Positions 27,209 through 35,857 of a stretch of 64,000 nt of DNA are shown in pieces (positions within the stretch are counted from its first letter, which is position 1; each line of letters opens with the position of its first letter). The DNA lies in contig NZ_AYOU01000159.1 of the NCBI RefSeq assembly GCF_000500065.1, forward strand, positions 1 through 64,000, in the 5' to 3' direction. This stretch comes from Borrelia hispanica CRI (GTDB lineage Bacteria > Spirochaetota > Spirochaetia > Borreliales > Borreliaceae). Position numbers and translations under genes: made by a program. The notes beneath the pieces are model-generated. The model searched no databases. It was not told the origin of the DNA and saw only the letters and a list, made by a program, of their open reading frames with translations.

Positions 27209-27601
27209 ATGGATCGTAATGAGGATTTAGATAAGATTTATTCTAAGATATTGAATTTACTTATGATTAAGAGTTTAGATTTTAATTTTGAAGAATTTAA
27301 TTTGTATATAGGGTTACTTGAAGATGTTTTACTGAGCAGAGGTTTAGGACTTAAAGATTTAAATTCAAGTAATGTTTTTTTGCTTATTTATTACTTTATT
27401 GGATGTGAACTTAAAAAGCGAGGAAAACTTTTATATTTTGATTTGGGTAAAATTAAGTCTGAGAGATTAGGTGAAATATCAGTTGAGTATTTTGATGATG
27501 CATTGCGTGGTGAAGTTTTGGTTAATGATTTTTGTTCTGCTTTTAACAATCTTGTAGAAGATATTAAGACTAATAAAAAAGTTTTAATAGGGGTTGTATG
27601 A
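27209..27601 (+). CDS. Phage head-tail connector-like protein
   Basis: Two starts are possible: ATG 27197, inside the capsid-like gene, and ATG 27209, just after its stop. I chose the second, giving 130 residues. The product is helical and acidic, of the size of head-completion or connector proteins, and lies at that place in the gene order. No specific motif was recognised. Confidence 0.45.
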   Translation: MDRNEDLDKIYSKILNLLMIKSLDFNFEEFNLYIGLLEDVLLSRGLGLKDLNSSNVFLLIYYFIGCELKKRGKLLYFDLGKIKSERLGEISVEYFDDALRGEVLVNDFCSAFNNLVEDIKTNKKVLIGVV

Positions 27602-27972
27602 TGGATGCTATTAATTTAGCCATAGTTCGTAATATTAAAAGGTATACACAACCGATGTTTTTATTTAAAAAAAATTTAATTAAAAATAAGATCAATTCTT
27701 CTTATGAAATTAAGATTGATAAAACAACTCCTATTAAATTTGATGGAGTGTTTTTACCAAGTGGTGAGAGTAATATTGAGCTTTTTGGTTCTAATATATT
27801 TGTTAAAGAAATTCATGCAAAGACTTATACTTTAGATGTTCTTGATTTTAATGCAGGAGAGCAATTATTAGTGGGTAATGATCTTATGGAAATTTTAAGT
27901 GTAAGTAGGCATTTAAATTTTTGTTTAAATCAAAGATTTAGATATATTGTTTTGATGCTTAGAAAACTTTAA
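27598..27972 (+). CDS. Phage virion protein, possible head-tail joining protein
   Basis: The start overlaps the previous stop (ATGATGG), so the two are coupled. The 124-residue product is mostly strand-like, with a PSGESNIELFG turn and basic ends. This is compatible with a small neck or joining protein. No family is recognised with confidence. Confidence 0.4.
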   Translation: MMDAINLAIVRNIKRYTQPMFLFKKNLIKNKINSSYEIKIDKTTPIKFDGVFLPSGESNIELFGSNIFVKEIHAKTYTLDVLDFNAGEQLLVGNDLMEILSVSRHLNFCLNQRFRYIVLMLRKL

Positions 27973-28004
27973 CTTAAATTTTTACGTTTATTTGGAGAAT
28001 ATTT

Positions 28005-28553
28005 GTGTTACTTAGTTTATATGAATCTCAAACTTTTTTAGTAAAAATATTGTTTGAGTTTAAAGATTATTTAAAGAAACATTCTTTTAAAGTGAAGATT
28101 ATAAATTCTTATAATCCTTTATATTTAAATGATCTAGAAATTAGTGGATCTTATCTTTTAGTAATAAGGCCAGAAGGTTTTGATTCTTTGGATGTTAGAG
28201 ATTTTAGAAGTGGCAGTTTTTATGAGAATGTTAATGAGTTTGGATTTAAATTTATACTTTTCTTTTTAGGATTTGTAGGAGAGGTTGGAGAACTTAAGAT
28301 ATATGTTGGGTTGCATACTATTTATGAATATTTTTTAGAATTTTTGCATGATAATGCATTTGAATTTAAGTTTTTAAAACCAAATCTTTTAGAAAATGAA
28401 TATGATTTGTCTTTGAATTATTATTTAAAATCCACAAGTGATTTAATAAATGGAGGGTTTGTTAAGACTTCTTGTAATGGATTAAAAGGTGTTTTGGGAC
28501 TTAGTCAAAATTACAGGGCAAATATACAAATTGTTGAAAATAAAATAGATTAA
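28005..28553 (+). CDS. Phage neck/tail-completion-like protein (DUF764-like)
   Basis: The GTG start at 28005 follows GGAGAATATTT. The 182-residue product alternates helix and strand, and is rich in Phe, Leu and Tyr. Its position directly before the sheath-like gene fits a tail-completion or tail-terminator protein. From memory, Borrelia cp32 plasmids encode DUF764 at the same place; this was not verified. Confidence 0.4.
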   Translation: MLLSLYESQTFLVKILFEFKDYLKKHSFKVKIINSYNPLYLNDLEISGSYLLVIRPEGFDSLDVRDFRSGSFYENVNEFGFKFILFFLGFVGEVGELKIYVGLHTIYEYFLEFLHDNAFEFKFLKPNLLENEYDLSLNYYLKSTSDLINGGFVKTSCNGLKGVLGLSQNYRANIQIVENKID

Positions 28554-28600
28554 AAAAAATAAATTAAACTTAAAAGTTAAATTTAAAAATAGGAGATAAT

Positions 28601-29677
28601 ATGCCGCAAGATACAATTAATGTCAATTTAATTGAAGATAAAGTGAAGTTGAATAATATTGGTTATTATAATCCTTTGCTTATTTATAAGAGTGATGTTT
28701 TAGAAAAAGGGCATTTTGTTTTAACTAGTGGAAGCTTTAGAGATTTTTTAACTTCTATGAGTGTAAGAGATGATGTTAAAACAGATGTAGAGAAGGTTAA
28801 ATTAGCTGCCGAGCAGATTGAGTTTTTAATAAAGAGTAGCAATGATTTTTTTAATGAGGAGGGGCTTAGGTCTTTTGATTTTTATATTTACGAAAATATA
28901 GACGATGTAGTTCAGTTTTTAAAGCAAAATATACATGCAGTTGTTATATTTGTTGCTACTTTAGAAGAAAATTTTGGGACAGAATGGAATATGATTAAAA
29001 GTCTGATTAAATTTGTAGTATTCTCAACAAATCTTAATAGGCTGCCTGAATTTTTGGAAGTGTTACCAGTAAGCCAGAGGGATGGTGTTGTTTTGGTTTA
29101 TGATAATGGTGCTGATAATTTACATCTTAAATTTGCAGCTAAATATTTATATGAGGCTGGCATGTTTCATTCTGTGAATCCTTATGGAATTACATTACGG
29201 GCAAACCCAATTTATGATGCAACTTTAATTAATAATTTAAGACGTCATAATATTAATTTTTATTCGCTTTTAAATGAAACCGGTAGGGATGGTGTTTTGG
29301 CATTTAAGGAAGCAGTAGATTGCTCATCAATGCCAATTGATGAGGCATTCACTTATTACCTTTTGAAGAATGAATCAACACATGAACTTATTCGTATTTG
29401 GAATCGAAATCATAGGCAAAATAGTAAGCTTAGTGAATTAAAATTTGCTGATGGGAAACCCAATGCTTATACGGCAGGACTTGAGTGTTTATTTAAAGAA
29501 TTTAAAGAGAGGGGACTTATTGTGTCTTTTGGTGATATTAAGTTTGGACTTAAGAGAGATAATGTTTTGGGTTTAGATTTGTCTATTCGTGTTAAATATA
29601 ATGATAGTTTTAAGAGCGTTGTGTTAAACATAAGTAGTGATGATATTAATGATTATTTAAGACGGGAGGTTGATTGA
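28601..29677 (+). CDS. Contractile tail sheath-like protein
   Basis: The ATG follows AGGAGATA. This 358-residue protein starts INVNLIEDKV, as in DUF3383-type sheath proteins. Later it has an AGMFHSVNPYGITLRANPI segment (about 190-208) followed by a helix, an NINFYSLLN strand, and a C-terminal region (LKFADGKPNAYTAG, RGLIVSFGDIKFG) closing on strands. The sheath polymerises around the tail tube and contracts on attachment. The tube-like gene follows with coupled translation, supporting the pair. Borrelia annotations call this family DUF787. Confidence 0.6.
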   Translation: MPQDTINVNLIEDKVKLNNIGYYNPLLIYKSDVLEKGHFVLTSGSFRDFLTSMSVRDDVKTDVEKVKLAAEQIEFLIKSSNDFFNEEGLRSFDFYIYENIDDVVQFLKQNIHAVVIFVATLEENFGTEWNMIKSLIKFVVFSTNLNRLPEFLEVLPVSQRDGVVLVYDNGADNLHLKFAAKYLYEAGMFHSVNPYGITLRANPIYDATLINNLRRHNINFYSLLNETGRDGVLAFKEAVDCSSMPIDEAFTYYLLKNESTHELIRIWNRNHRQNSKLSELKFADGKPNAYTAGLECLFKEFKERGLIVSFGDIKFGLKRDNVLGLDLSIRVKYNDSFKSVVLNISSDDINDYLRREVD

Positions 29678-30096
29678 TGAAGGATTATTATTCATTAGAT
29701 TTAGTGTTCTTTAGTTTCTCAGGTGTGCTTATTGATAGGGGCAAATTGCAATATTCAACTTCTCCAAATGTTATGGCAACTGCCAGTACTGAGGAGCGAA
29801 ATGTTCCAATTCCAAGTTTTAGAGATCCTAGAACTATTATTCACATATTTAATTTAGAGATTACCAAAGGATCATTTGATTATAAGGTCTTAACTAAACT
29901 TAGTAATGAGCAATTTTATGGTTCTAGCTATAAGAGAGACAAATTAAAATCATTGGTTTTTAATGATCAAATGGGACTTAAGATTATTTCTAATAGTGCA
30001 TTTTTTTCTGAAATTCCAAGTAGAACTTATGCAAGTGGCAGTGATACTGTAAATTTTGTAATTCATGCAATTAATTGTGAAGTTGAAAGGAGGTGA
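29677..30096 (+). CDS. Tail tube-like protein (DUF1463-like)
   Basis: The ATG at 29677 overlaps the sheath stop (TGATG), with GGGAGGT upstream. The 139-residue product is strand-rich, with NVMATASTEERNVPIPSF followed by FNLEITKGSFDYKVLTKL, which resembles tube proteins of contractile phages. Size and position right after the sheath fit the tube. Confidence 0.55.
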   Translation: MKDYYSLDLVFFSFSGVLIDRGKLQYSTSPNVMATASTEERNVPIPSFRDPRTIIHIFNLEITKGSFDYKVLTKLSNEQFYGSSYKRDKLKSLVFNDQMGLKIISNSAFFSEIPSRTYASGSDTVNFVIHAINCEVERR

Positions 30097-30099
30097 TTA

Positions 30100-30522
30100 G
30101 TGAGATATAAACTTAAGATTTTAACTAAACATAAAACTTATGAATATGTTGTAAGAGATATTCCTATGTATGATTGGGATTCTATTTTAGGTTTTGATTC
30201 AAGTCAAGAAACTTTAAGACGAGAATTAAATAATTTATCTACTTTGAAAAAAGTAAGCTCTTTAATGATATCTGCATCTTTTTTTGATGAATTTTATGAC
30301 ATTATTAATGATAATAAAGAGCATTCATTTTTGTATAAATATCCACTTCCTACTATTTTGTTTGCTATTGAGTATTCTTTAGTTGAAAAAATATCAGGAT
30401 TGCAAAAGCCTAGTTTGGTTTATATTGAGAGTTTTCAAGATTCTGATGGGACTTTTGTTAAGTATTCGTATATTGATGAGAGGTGGAATTATGATGATTT
30501 GGTATTAAGAGAAGTTGGTTAG
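30100..30522 (+). CDS. Tail assembly chaperone-like protein (DUF1473-like)
   Basis: The GTG at 30100 uses an AGGAGGT that overlaps the end of the tube gene. The 140-residue product has a short N-terminal strand pair and a mixed helical rest. Its position between tube and tape-measure candidates is that of tail assembly chaperones. No motif is diagnostic. Confidence 0.45.
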   Translation: MRYKLKILTKHKTYEYVVRDIPMYDWDSILGFDSSQETLRRELNNLSTLKKVSSLMISASFFDEFYDIINDNKEHSFLYKYPLPTILFAIEYSLVEKISGLQKPSLVYIESFQDSDGTFVKYSYIDERWNYDDLVLREVG

Positions 30523-30547
30523 GTTTAAAAAAATTTAAGGAAAATTT

Positions 30548-30766
30548 ATGAATCGTAGTGAAATTTTAAATGAATATTTAAATTATTTAAAGTATTTAAG
30601 AAGTGAAACTTGTAAGTATTATTTCCCCGTTTTAATGGAGGTTTGTACATTTAACGATGTTAAGAAGTTTAAATATGATGAACTTATGGAAATTAACAAA
30701 ATTGCTAATTTTAAACTTAAGAAAGAAGTGTATGAAAAATTTTTGGTTTCAAAGTTATTAGGTTAG
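30548..30766 (+). CDS. Small phage tail protein (DUF1322-like)
   Basis: This 72-residue, Lys/Tyr-rich helical protein follows AAGGAAAATTT. It lies directly before the tape-measure candidate, where phages often have a second small chaperone made by frameshift or as a separate gene. I see no slippery site, so here it seems to be a separate gene. Confidence 0.5.
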   Translation: MNRSEILNEYLNYLKYLRSETCKYYFPVLMEVCTFNDVKKFKYDELMEINKIANFKLKKEVYEKFLVSKLLG

Positions 30767-30778
30767 TGGGAGATTTTT

Positions 30779-32245
30779 ATGAGTTTGGGCATTGATGCTA
30801 CAAAGAAAGATTTAACCTATCTTTCTAATTTTAATATTGAGTTAGATGAGTATTTAAAATCAAAATTTAAATCAAAGTTTATGGGTAGTAATGATTTTTT
30901 TAAAAAACAAATAGCTTCTCTTTTTTCTGTATCTAACTCTAATGATTTTAAATCTAAAGATTTTGGTAAAGTCTTTGCCAAAGATTTTGGTGATGATTTT
31001 ATAAGTTATTTGCCCAAATTATCAGAACCTAAATTAGCAAATATTGATTTTGACTTAATTGAGGCACCAAAATCTATGCAAAATTTAAATTTTAAAGATT
31101 TAAATATGAAAACTTTTAGGTCTAGAGAAAAGAATGATAATCAAGAAAATAATTTTAATTTAATTAAACCTTTAGTTTCAAATTCTTTTTTAATACCTTT
31201 AGTACCTATGGAGTCTAATGACTTACATGATAATTTGCCGCGCTTAAATTCAAATGTAGATTTGATTTCAAATTCAAGTATAAAGTCAAATATGTTATAT
31301 TCAGATATTTTTAAATATTTAAATGTAAATGCAGCTTCTAAGACACGTTTAAATATGGTTCCTGGTGATTTTGATTTTAAAACCAAAGGTGGTTCTGTGT
31401 TGGGAATTAATGATGTGACTTATAATAAATCTGAAACTCAAAAAATCAAAAGCATGCTTGCAAGTACGGGTAAATTTGATACTCAGGTGGATATTAATGA
31501 TTTTATTCGCAAAACGGCTGGTTTTAAATCTCTATTGTCTAATGATCAACAACAAAATATAACAAATATGCCCAAGATGTTTTTTGAAATGATTAATTTG
31601 GCAAGTAATTTTAAGGGTAAACAGCAACCAAAAGATAATGATAATGCTGTTTCTGTTATTTATAAATTATTTAATGATGGTATTTTGTCTCCTCTTAAGA
31701 ATCAATTAATAAAAAGTTTTGCTACTATTAAAGAAAAGAAAACAGATTATATCAAAAGTTCTCTTAGTAATTCCCTTGGAGAACCTTTGGGAGGTGCAGT
31801 TTCAGATCTTTTCTCTACTTTGATGTCACAATTTGGTACGAAATTAGATGTAATATTAAAAGATTTCAATTTAAAAAAAATTATTGGTTGGGACAGCTAT
31901 GAAGAGAAATCTGAAGATGCAGAGCAAGATGGAGTAGATAAAACCAGTTTAAAAACAGAACCAGAAGCTAATTTGGAAACCAATTTAGACTTGGATAATT
32001 TAAGACTTAATGATGTTTGTAATGATTTAAATGTGATTTTGACAGAAATTAGAGATTCAATAAAGCAGGTTTGTGGTATGGATTTCGAGAGGAGTGTTGT
32101 AGATCCTTTAAGTGTTTATTTTAACAATGTTGAGAATGCTATTAATGCTTTATCAGATGCAATAACCCGTAATTCTCAAGGTGGGTCTTTTGGGGGTAAT
32201 ATAAATGATATTAAGATTGGTAATGCAATCTCGCGTATCCCTTAA
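30779..32245 (+). CDS. Tape-measure candidate of the tail block (DUF759-like)
   Basis: This 488-residue protein is the longest of the block. It has a Phe/Lys/Asp-rich, poorly ordered N-terminal half, helical segments in the middle (about 240-370, with LSNSLGEPLGGAVSDLFSTLMS), an acidic linker and a final helical part ending in a Gly-rich turn (SQGGSFGGN). It has no clear membrane segments and is short for a tape measure, implying a short tail if it fills that role. The assignment rests on position between chaperone-like and hub genes. Confidence 0.45.
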   Translation: MSLGIDATKKDLTYLSNFNIELDEYLKSKFKSKFMGSNDFFKKQIASLFSVSNSNDFKSKDFGKVFAKDFGDDFISYLPKLSEPKLANIDFDLIEAPKSMQNLNFKDLNMKTFRSREKNDNQENNFNLIKPLVSNSFLIPLVPMESNDLHDNLPRLNSNVDLISNSSIKSNMLYSDIFKYLNVNAASKTRLNMVPGDFDFKTKGGSVLGINDVTYNKSETQKIKSMLASTGKFDTQVDINDFIRKTAGFKSLLSNDQQQNITNMPKMFFEMINLASNFKGKQQPKDNDNAVSVIYKLFNDGILSPLKNQLIKSFATIKEKKTDYIKSSLSNSLGEPLGGAVSDLFSTLMSQFGTKLDVILKDFNLKKIIGWDSYEEKSEDAEQDGVDKTSLKTEPEANLETNLDLDNLRLNDVCNDLNVILTEIRDSIKQVCGMDFERSVVDPLSVYFNNVENAINALSDAITRNSQGGSFGGNINDIKIGNAISRIP

Positions 32246-32289
32246 AATCTTATTTATTTTATTTTATTTTATTTATGAGGATATTTAAT

Positions 32290-32856
32290 ATGATAGATAA
32301 AAAAAATATAACATCAATGATTTTGGATATTGTAAATCATGTTTTAAGTCTCTCAGTTTCATCTAATTTTATTGTCCTTTTTCCTCGTCCCGATTTTAAG
32401 GGATTTGTGTATGTGCCACAGTTGTTTTTTATATTTCCAAAATCAAAACCAACCGAGGAGAGTTTTAGCAATGCCAGTAGTGAACAGGGAACTGTTAATG
32501 TTAATTTAAAAGAAGGTGAGGTTTTAAGTTATAATGTTGTGTCAAATCCAGAGATAATTAATGTTTCTAATGGCATTTTGTCTTCTATACATGATAAGTT
32601 TTTGATTGAACATTTAAAAAAGACATCTTATGCAAATAGTGTTTTAGAGTTTAATGTTAATTTTGTTAAAGTGCACTTTAGAGAAAGATTTAAGATGGGT
32701 TTTTATTATTCTGTTTATGGTCCTATGATTGGATTTCATGAATTGACTATTATTAATTCTTTAAAATTTAGAGATACTGCATTCATTGAAGAGATTAATG
32801 TTAGTTTGCAAATTAAAATATTAAAAACTTTTAATTTTTCTACTTATAAAGGTTAA
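32290..32856 (+). CDS. Phage tail/baseplate protein (DUF792-like)
   Basis: The ATG at 32290 is preferred to the one at 32275 because GAGGAT then stands at a proper distance. The 188-residue product has an N-terminal helix and several strands (FIVLFPRPDFKGFVYVPQLFF). A strand-rich protein between tape measure and hub would fit a tail distal or LysM-type adaptor protein, but no motif confirms this. Confidence 0.45.
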   Translation: MIDKKNITSMILDIVNHVLSLSVSSNFIVLFPRPDFKGFVYVPQLFFIFPKSKPTEESFSNASSEQGTVNVNLKEGEVLSYNVVSNPEIINVSNGILSSIHDKFLIEHLKKTSYANSVLEFNVNFVKVHFRERFKMGFYYSVYGPMIGFHELTIINSLKFRDTAFIEEINVSLQIKILKTFNFSTYKG

Positions 32857-32900
32857 AATATAATTATATAATATAATTATATTTATTTAGGAGAATGTTT

Positions 32901-34022
32901 ATGGTTAAATTTAGGTATATTGTATTTTTATTCATTTTATTTTCAAATCTTAATTCAGTTGTAAGTCCATCATCACCTTTAGTTAGACCTTTTGATTTTG
33001 GTAGTTGGAATTTTGAGCGGGATATTGAGGAAGCTTATGAGGCAAGTTATGAAGTTGTAGATGGTATTTTGGTAAATGTTGATGATTCAAATAAAAATGT
33101 TAAAGCAAAGCATATTTTATCTAGAATATTAGAGCTTGAAGGTTATTACAAATGTCTTGTGAATGTGATACGAGATAATATTTTTTTACAAGTAGAAGAT
33201 GAGTTTTTAAGAGAATATGGTCAATATTTTGATGATGATGTTTTTACAGAAACTGATAATAGGTTTAAACAATTGATAGAAATTCCTATGGAAGATGCAT
33301 TTGGTATGTATAGACATAGGGTTTTAACTTTTAGTAATAAAACTTGGATTAAAAATCCAGACTATACCAAGTTATTTATTAGATTGCAACTTAAAGAGAT
33401 TGAGTTTGTTGAAGATTATATTAAACAAAGACTTGGTATTAAATTGGGTTCAAATGGTCAGAAGATAAATCATCAATTAAATGATCAAAGATATGGTAAT
33501 AATTCTATGGAAAATGAATATGATGATGCTGCGCAGGAAAGAAGAGGTGCGGTAGTGCCAGGTTATGATCGTGGAAGTCGTCCTGTAAGTAGAGGGCAAA
33601 GACCAAATTATGATCGTGGAAGTCGTCCTGTAAGTAGAGGGCAAAGGCCAAATTATGATCGTGAAAATTACTCTGGAAATAGAGGCCAAAGACCAAATTA
33701 TGATCGTGAAAATTACTCTGCAAATAGAGGGCAAAGACCAAATTATGATCGTGAAAGTCGTGTGCAACAATCTGTTCCAAGACAAGAAATGCCAAGATCT
33801 GTTGTTTCAAGACAATCGAGTGGAAGACCAAATGTTTCAGGGTCAAAAGTTGTAAAACCAAGTAGTATTAAGAGAGGAAATCTTAGACCAAGTAGCATAA
33901 GACCTAGCCTTAGAAGACCTGGTAGTGATATTAGACCAAATTTTGTAAGACCTGTTGTAAGGCCACTTGGTGAGAAACCTGTGACTTATAAGAGAGGCAG
34001 TAAAGATAGTGGTGATGAGTAA
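32901..34022 (+). CDS. Secreted protein with Arg/Pro/Gln-rich 15-residue repeats
   Basis: The ATG at 32901 has AGGAG at the right distance; an ATG at 32895 is too close to it. The 373-residue product has a signal peptide (about 1-23, VKFRYIVFLFILFSNLNSVVS) without lipobox, and an acidic helical domain (about 30-185). A strongly basic C-terminal half begins with four to five copies of NYDRGSRPVSRGQRP-type repeats and continues with RP/SR-rich sequence to the end. An exported, bipolar (acidic then basic) protein is unexpected inside a phage tail block. It could be a surface protein or carry a peptidoglycan- or nucleic-acid-binding tail. No function is claimed. Confidence 0.65.
   Translation: MVKFRYIVFLFILFSNLNSVVSPSSPLVRPFDFGSWNFERDIEEAYEASYEVVDGILVNVDDSNKNVKAKHILSRILELEGYYKCLVNVIRDNIFLQVEDEFLREYGQYFDDDVFTETDNRFKQLIEIPMEDAFGMYRHRVLTFSNKTWIKNPDYTKLFIRLQLKEIEFVEDYIKQRLGIKLGSNGQKINHQLNDQRYGNNSMENEYDDAAQERRGAVVPGYDRGSRPVSRGQRPNYDRGSRPVSRGQRPNYDRENYSGNRGQRPNYDRENYSANRGQRPNYDRESRVQQSVPRQEMPRSVVSRQSSGRPNVSGSKVVKPSSIKRGNLRPSSIRPSLRRPGSDIRPNFVRPVVRPLGEKPVTYKRGSKDSGDE
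33564..33743 (+). repeat. Four in-frame 45-nt coding repeats
   Basis: Units begin at 33564, 33609, 33654 and 33699, with a fifth partial unit from 33744. Each starts TATGATCGTG and encodes YDRxxxxxxRGQRPN. Units 1 and 2 are nearly identical, as are units 3 and 4. Confidence 0.9.
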
Positions 34023-34166
34023 TGTCAATCTGGTGATTGATTTGGATATTAAATTTTTTAGTTAAATTTAATTTTTAATTTTGTAGGTCTTTGTAAATAT
34101 TGATTTTAATTGGAGAGTGATTATAGGTTGTAATTGAAGATTTTGATTGCAATAATAAGGAATTGT

Positions 34167-35078
34167 ATGTTGTTATTTCAGTATGACTTTAAAATGGAGT
34201 TTTATAGTAATGATGTTGCGTTTGGAGATCAAAGACCTAAATTGGTAGTAGAGACAAAAAATGGAGTGCCTGTTGTTAATATTTTAATTAGTAATGAATA
34301 TTCTTATGTGGGTTCTTTGCAGTGGAAAAAAGCACAAATTAGATTGTTTAATGTACCTTTGAATTTTGGCAAATCTTTAGGACAGGGAGATATTGTTAGA
34401 ATATATTATAAAAAGTTTTCTAGTGATGATGATTTAGGTTATAAATTTATTATTTCTGGATATTTGGGTGCGCCTGTTGATTTTGAGTGTCATAATGGTG
34501 ATTTTATTTTTCAATATGAAGTTTATCTTTTATCTCAAGATACGTTTTTCAATAAAAAACTTGATGTTAAAGATTATACTGGTAAATCTCTTAAAGATGC
34601 AATTAATTTGGCATGTCCAGGTCAAGCAATTATTTATATGAGTGAACAAGATATGGAGAGCATCATATATCAGAGTTTTTATGTCTCTACTTTAAAAGAA
34701 TTTATAGAAAGACTTATTGGGAAATATGTTCAATTAATTTTTGTTGATATTGGGGATTTAGATTATAAAATTGATACTAAATTTGTATTTATTAATTTTA
34801 ATGGATTTAGCAGTAATCAAAATTATAAAAAACTTGAAAATTTTGTGCCTCTCTCTAGTCCACAAAGAGAGGTTAGGTTTGTGGGCAAATCTACTATTAA
34901 TTTTTGGAATGCTACACTTCTCTTTACAGATAAAATTAAGGTCGGAGATCCGTTTCAATTTGTTGATAGGTATGGAAATATTGTTAAGACTATTGTTCAA
35001 AGAACCAGTGCTGAATTAAATAATGTAGGTAAGTGTGTATTAAGGTTAAGTCTTTATGACGAATCTAATGTTTTATAG
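34167..35078 (+). CDS. Tail hub protein, gp27-like (DUF693-like)
   Basis: The ATG at 34167 has AAGG at a good distance; the upstream TTG frame lacks a site. The 303-residue product has the strand-rich pattern of baseplate hub proteins: an N-terminal SLQWKKAQIRLFNVP strand with a GDIVRIYYKKF turn, a second barrel, a helical insertion (FYVSTLKEFIERLIGKY) and a final barrel with KIKVGDPFQFVDRYG. Hubs form the trimer on which the spike sits, and the spike-like gene follows, supporting this call. Confidence 0.55.
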   Translation: MLLFQYDFKMEFYSNDVAFGDQRPKLVVETKNGVPVVNILISNEYSYVGSLQWKKAQIRLFNVPLNFGKSLGQGDIVRIYYKKFSSDDDLGYKFIISGYLGAPVDFECHNGDFIFQYEVYLLSQDTFFNKKLDVKDYTGKSLKDAINLACPGQAIIYMSEQDMESIIYQSFYVSTLKEFIERLIGKYVQLIFVDIGDLDYKIDTKFVFINFNGFSSNQNYKKLENFVPLSSPQREVRFVGKSTINFWNATLLFTDKIKVGDPFQFVDRYGNIVKTIVQRTSAELNNVGKCVLRLSLYDESNVL

Positions 35079-35111
35079 GTATTTATAATTTATATTTTAT
35101 AGGTAGGATTT

Positions 35112-35729
35112 ATGCAAAGCAATTATGAAATTTCAAGAAGACTTGGGAATTTGAGTGAAGATTTGGCATTTGAGGATGCTAAGAGATATTTGCAAGATAA
35201 TGTATTTATCTGTAGGATTGGGATTGTTAAGGAATTTGATTTTGAAAAACAAGAGGGAATTGTTGTAATTGAAGAATATGAAGATTTAAATATTATAAGT
35301 CGTAATATTTCAAATTTAAAACTTGAGCTTGTAGAAGGTGATAGGGTGGTTTTGCTTCAAAGCAGTATAAATATTTTTAATGAAAATGATAATAATTATT
35401 TTGATAAGCATTATTTTTATATTTTAAATGCTCTAACTCTTAGAAATGTGGGAATAAGTGTAGAAAAATTTAAAATTGATACAAGAGAACTTGATATTAC
35501 TAGTGAAGATTCTTCTTTGAATTTAAAGAACATAACTTGTGACGGTGAACATTCCAAAATTTCTCTTAAGTCTTTGGTTATTGAAGCTGGTAATATTGAA
35601 CTTAAAGGTAATGTGTATATTAATGGCAGATTGTTTGAAAGTCATACACATTCTTCTGGAACCATAACTTATATAAATGCCAGTGGAGCTCCTACTCTTG
35701 CAAGTGGCAGTACTGCAGGTGTATCTTGA
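35112..35729 (+). CDS. Central tail spike, gp45/gpV-like, with HxH tip motif (DUF777-like)
   Basis: The 205-residue product follows GGTAGGATTT. An N-terminal OB-like region (about 28-90, with GIVKEFDFEKQEGIVVIEEY and LVEGDRVVLLQ) leads to a repetitive strand region (about 110-170, LNLKNITCDGEHSKISLKS, LVIEAGNIELKGNVYINGR). The tip segment is FESHTHSS, with His178 and His180. In contractile phages such spikes form a trimeric beta-helix whose HxH residues bind iron at the tip. All elements are visible here, so the spike looks intact. It is the last gene of the block. Confidence 0.65.
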   Translation: MQSNYEISRRLGNLSEDLAFEDAKRYLQDNVFICRIGIVKEFDFEKQEGIVVIEEYEDLNIISRNISNLKLELVEGDRVVLLQSSINIFNENDNNYFDKHYFYILNALTLRNVGISVEKFKIDTRELDITSEDSSLNLKNITCDGEHSKISLKSLVIEAGNIELKGNVYINGRLFESHTHSSGTITYINASGAPTLASGSTAGVS

Positions 35730-35857
35730 GTATTATAATTAATATTAATTGAATCTTATATTTTATATATTGAAGTTTAATTAATTAATTTTATTAATTT
35801 TTATTAAAATTGATATTAATGAGATATCTTTTTCAATTAGAAGGAGATATTAAAAAT

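Noticed and set aside
33564-33758. Regular 45-nt repeats as a possible CRISPR array
   Set aside because: The units are directly adjacent with no variable spacers, and the frame is coding throughout.
33477-33861. Overlapping minus-strand and plus-strand frames in the Arg/Pro repeat region
   Set aside because: The 45-nt repeat keeps several frames open at once. Only the frame with signal peptide and ribosome site is supported.
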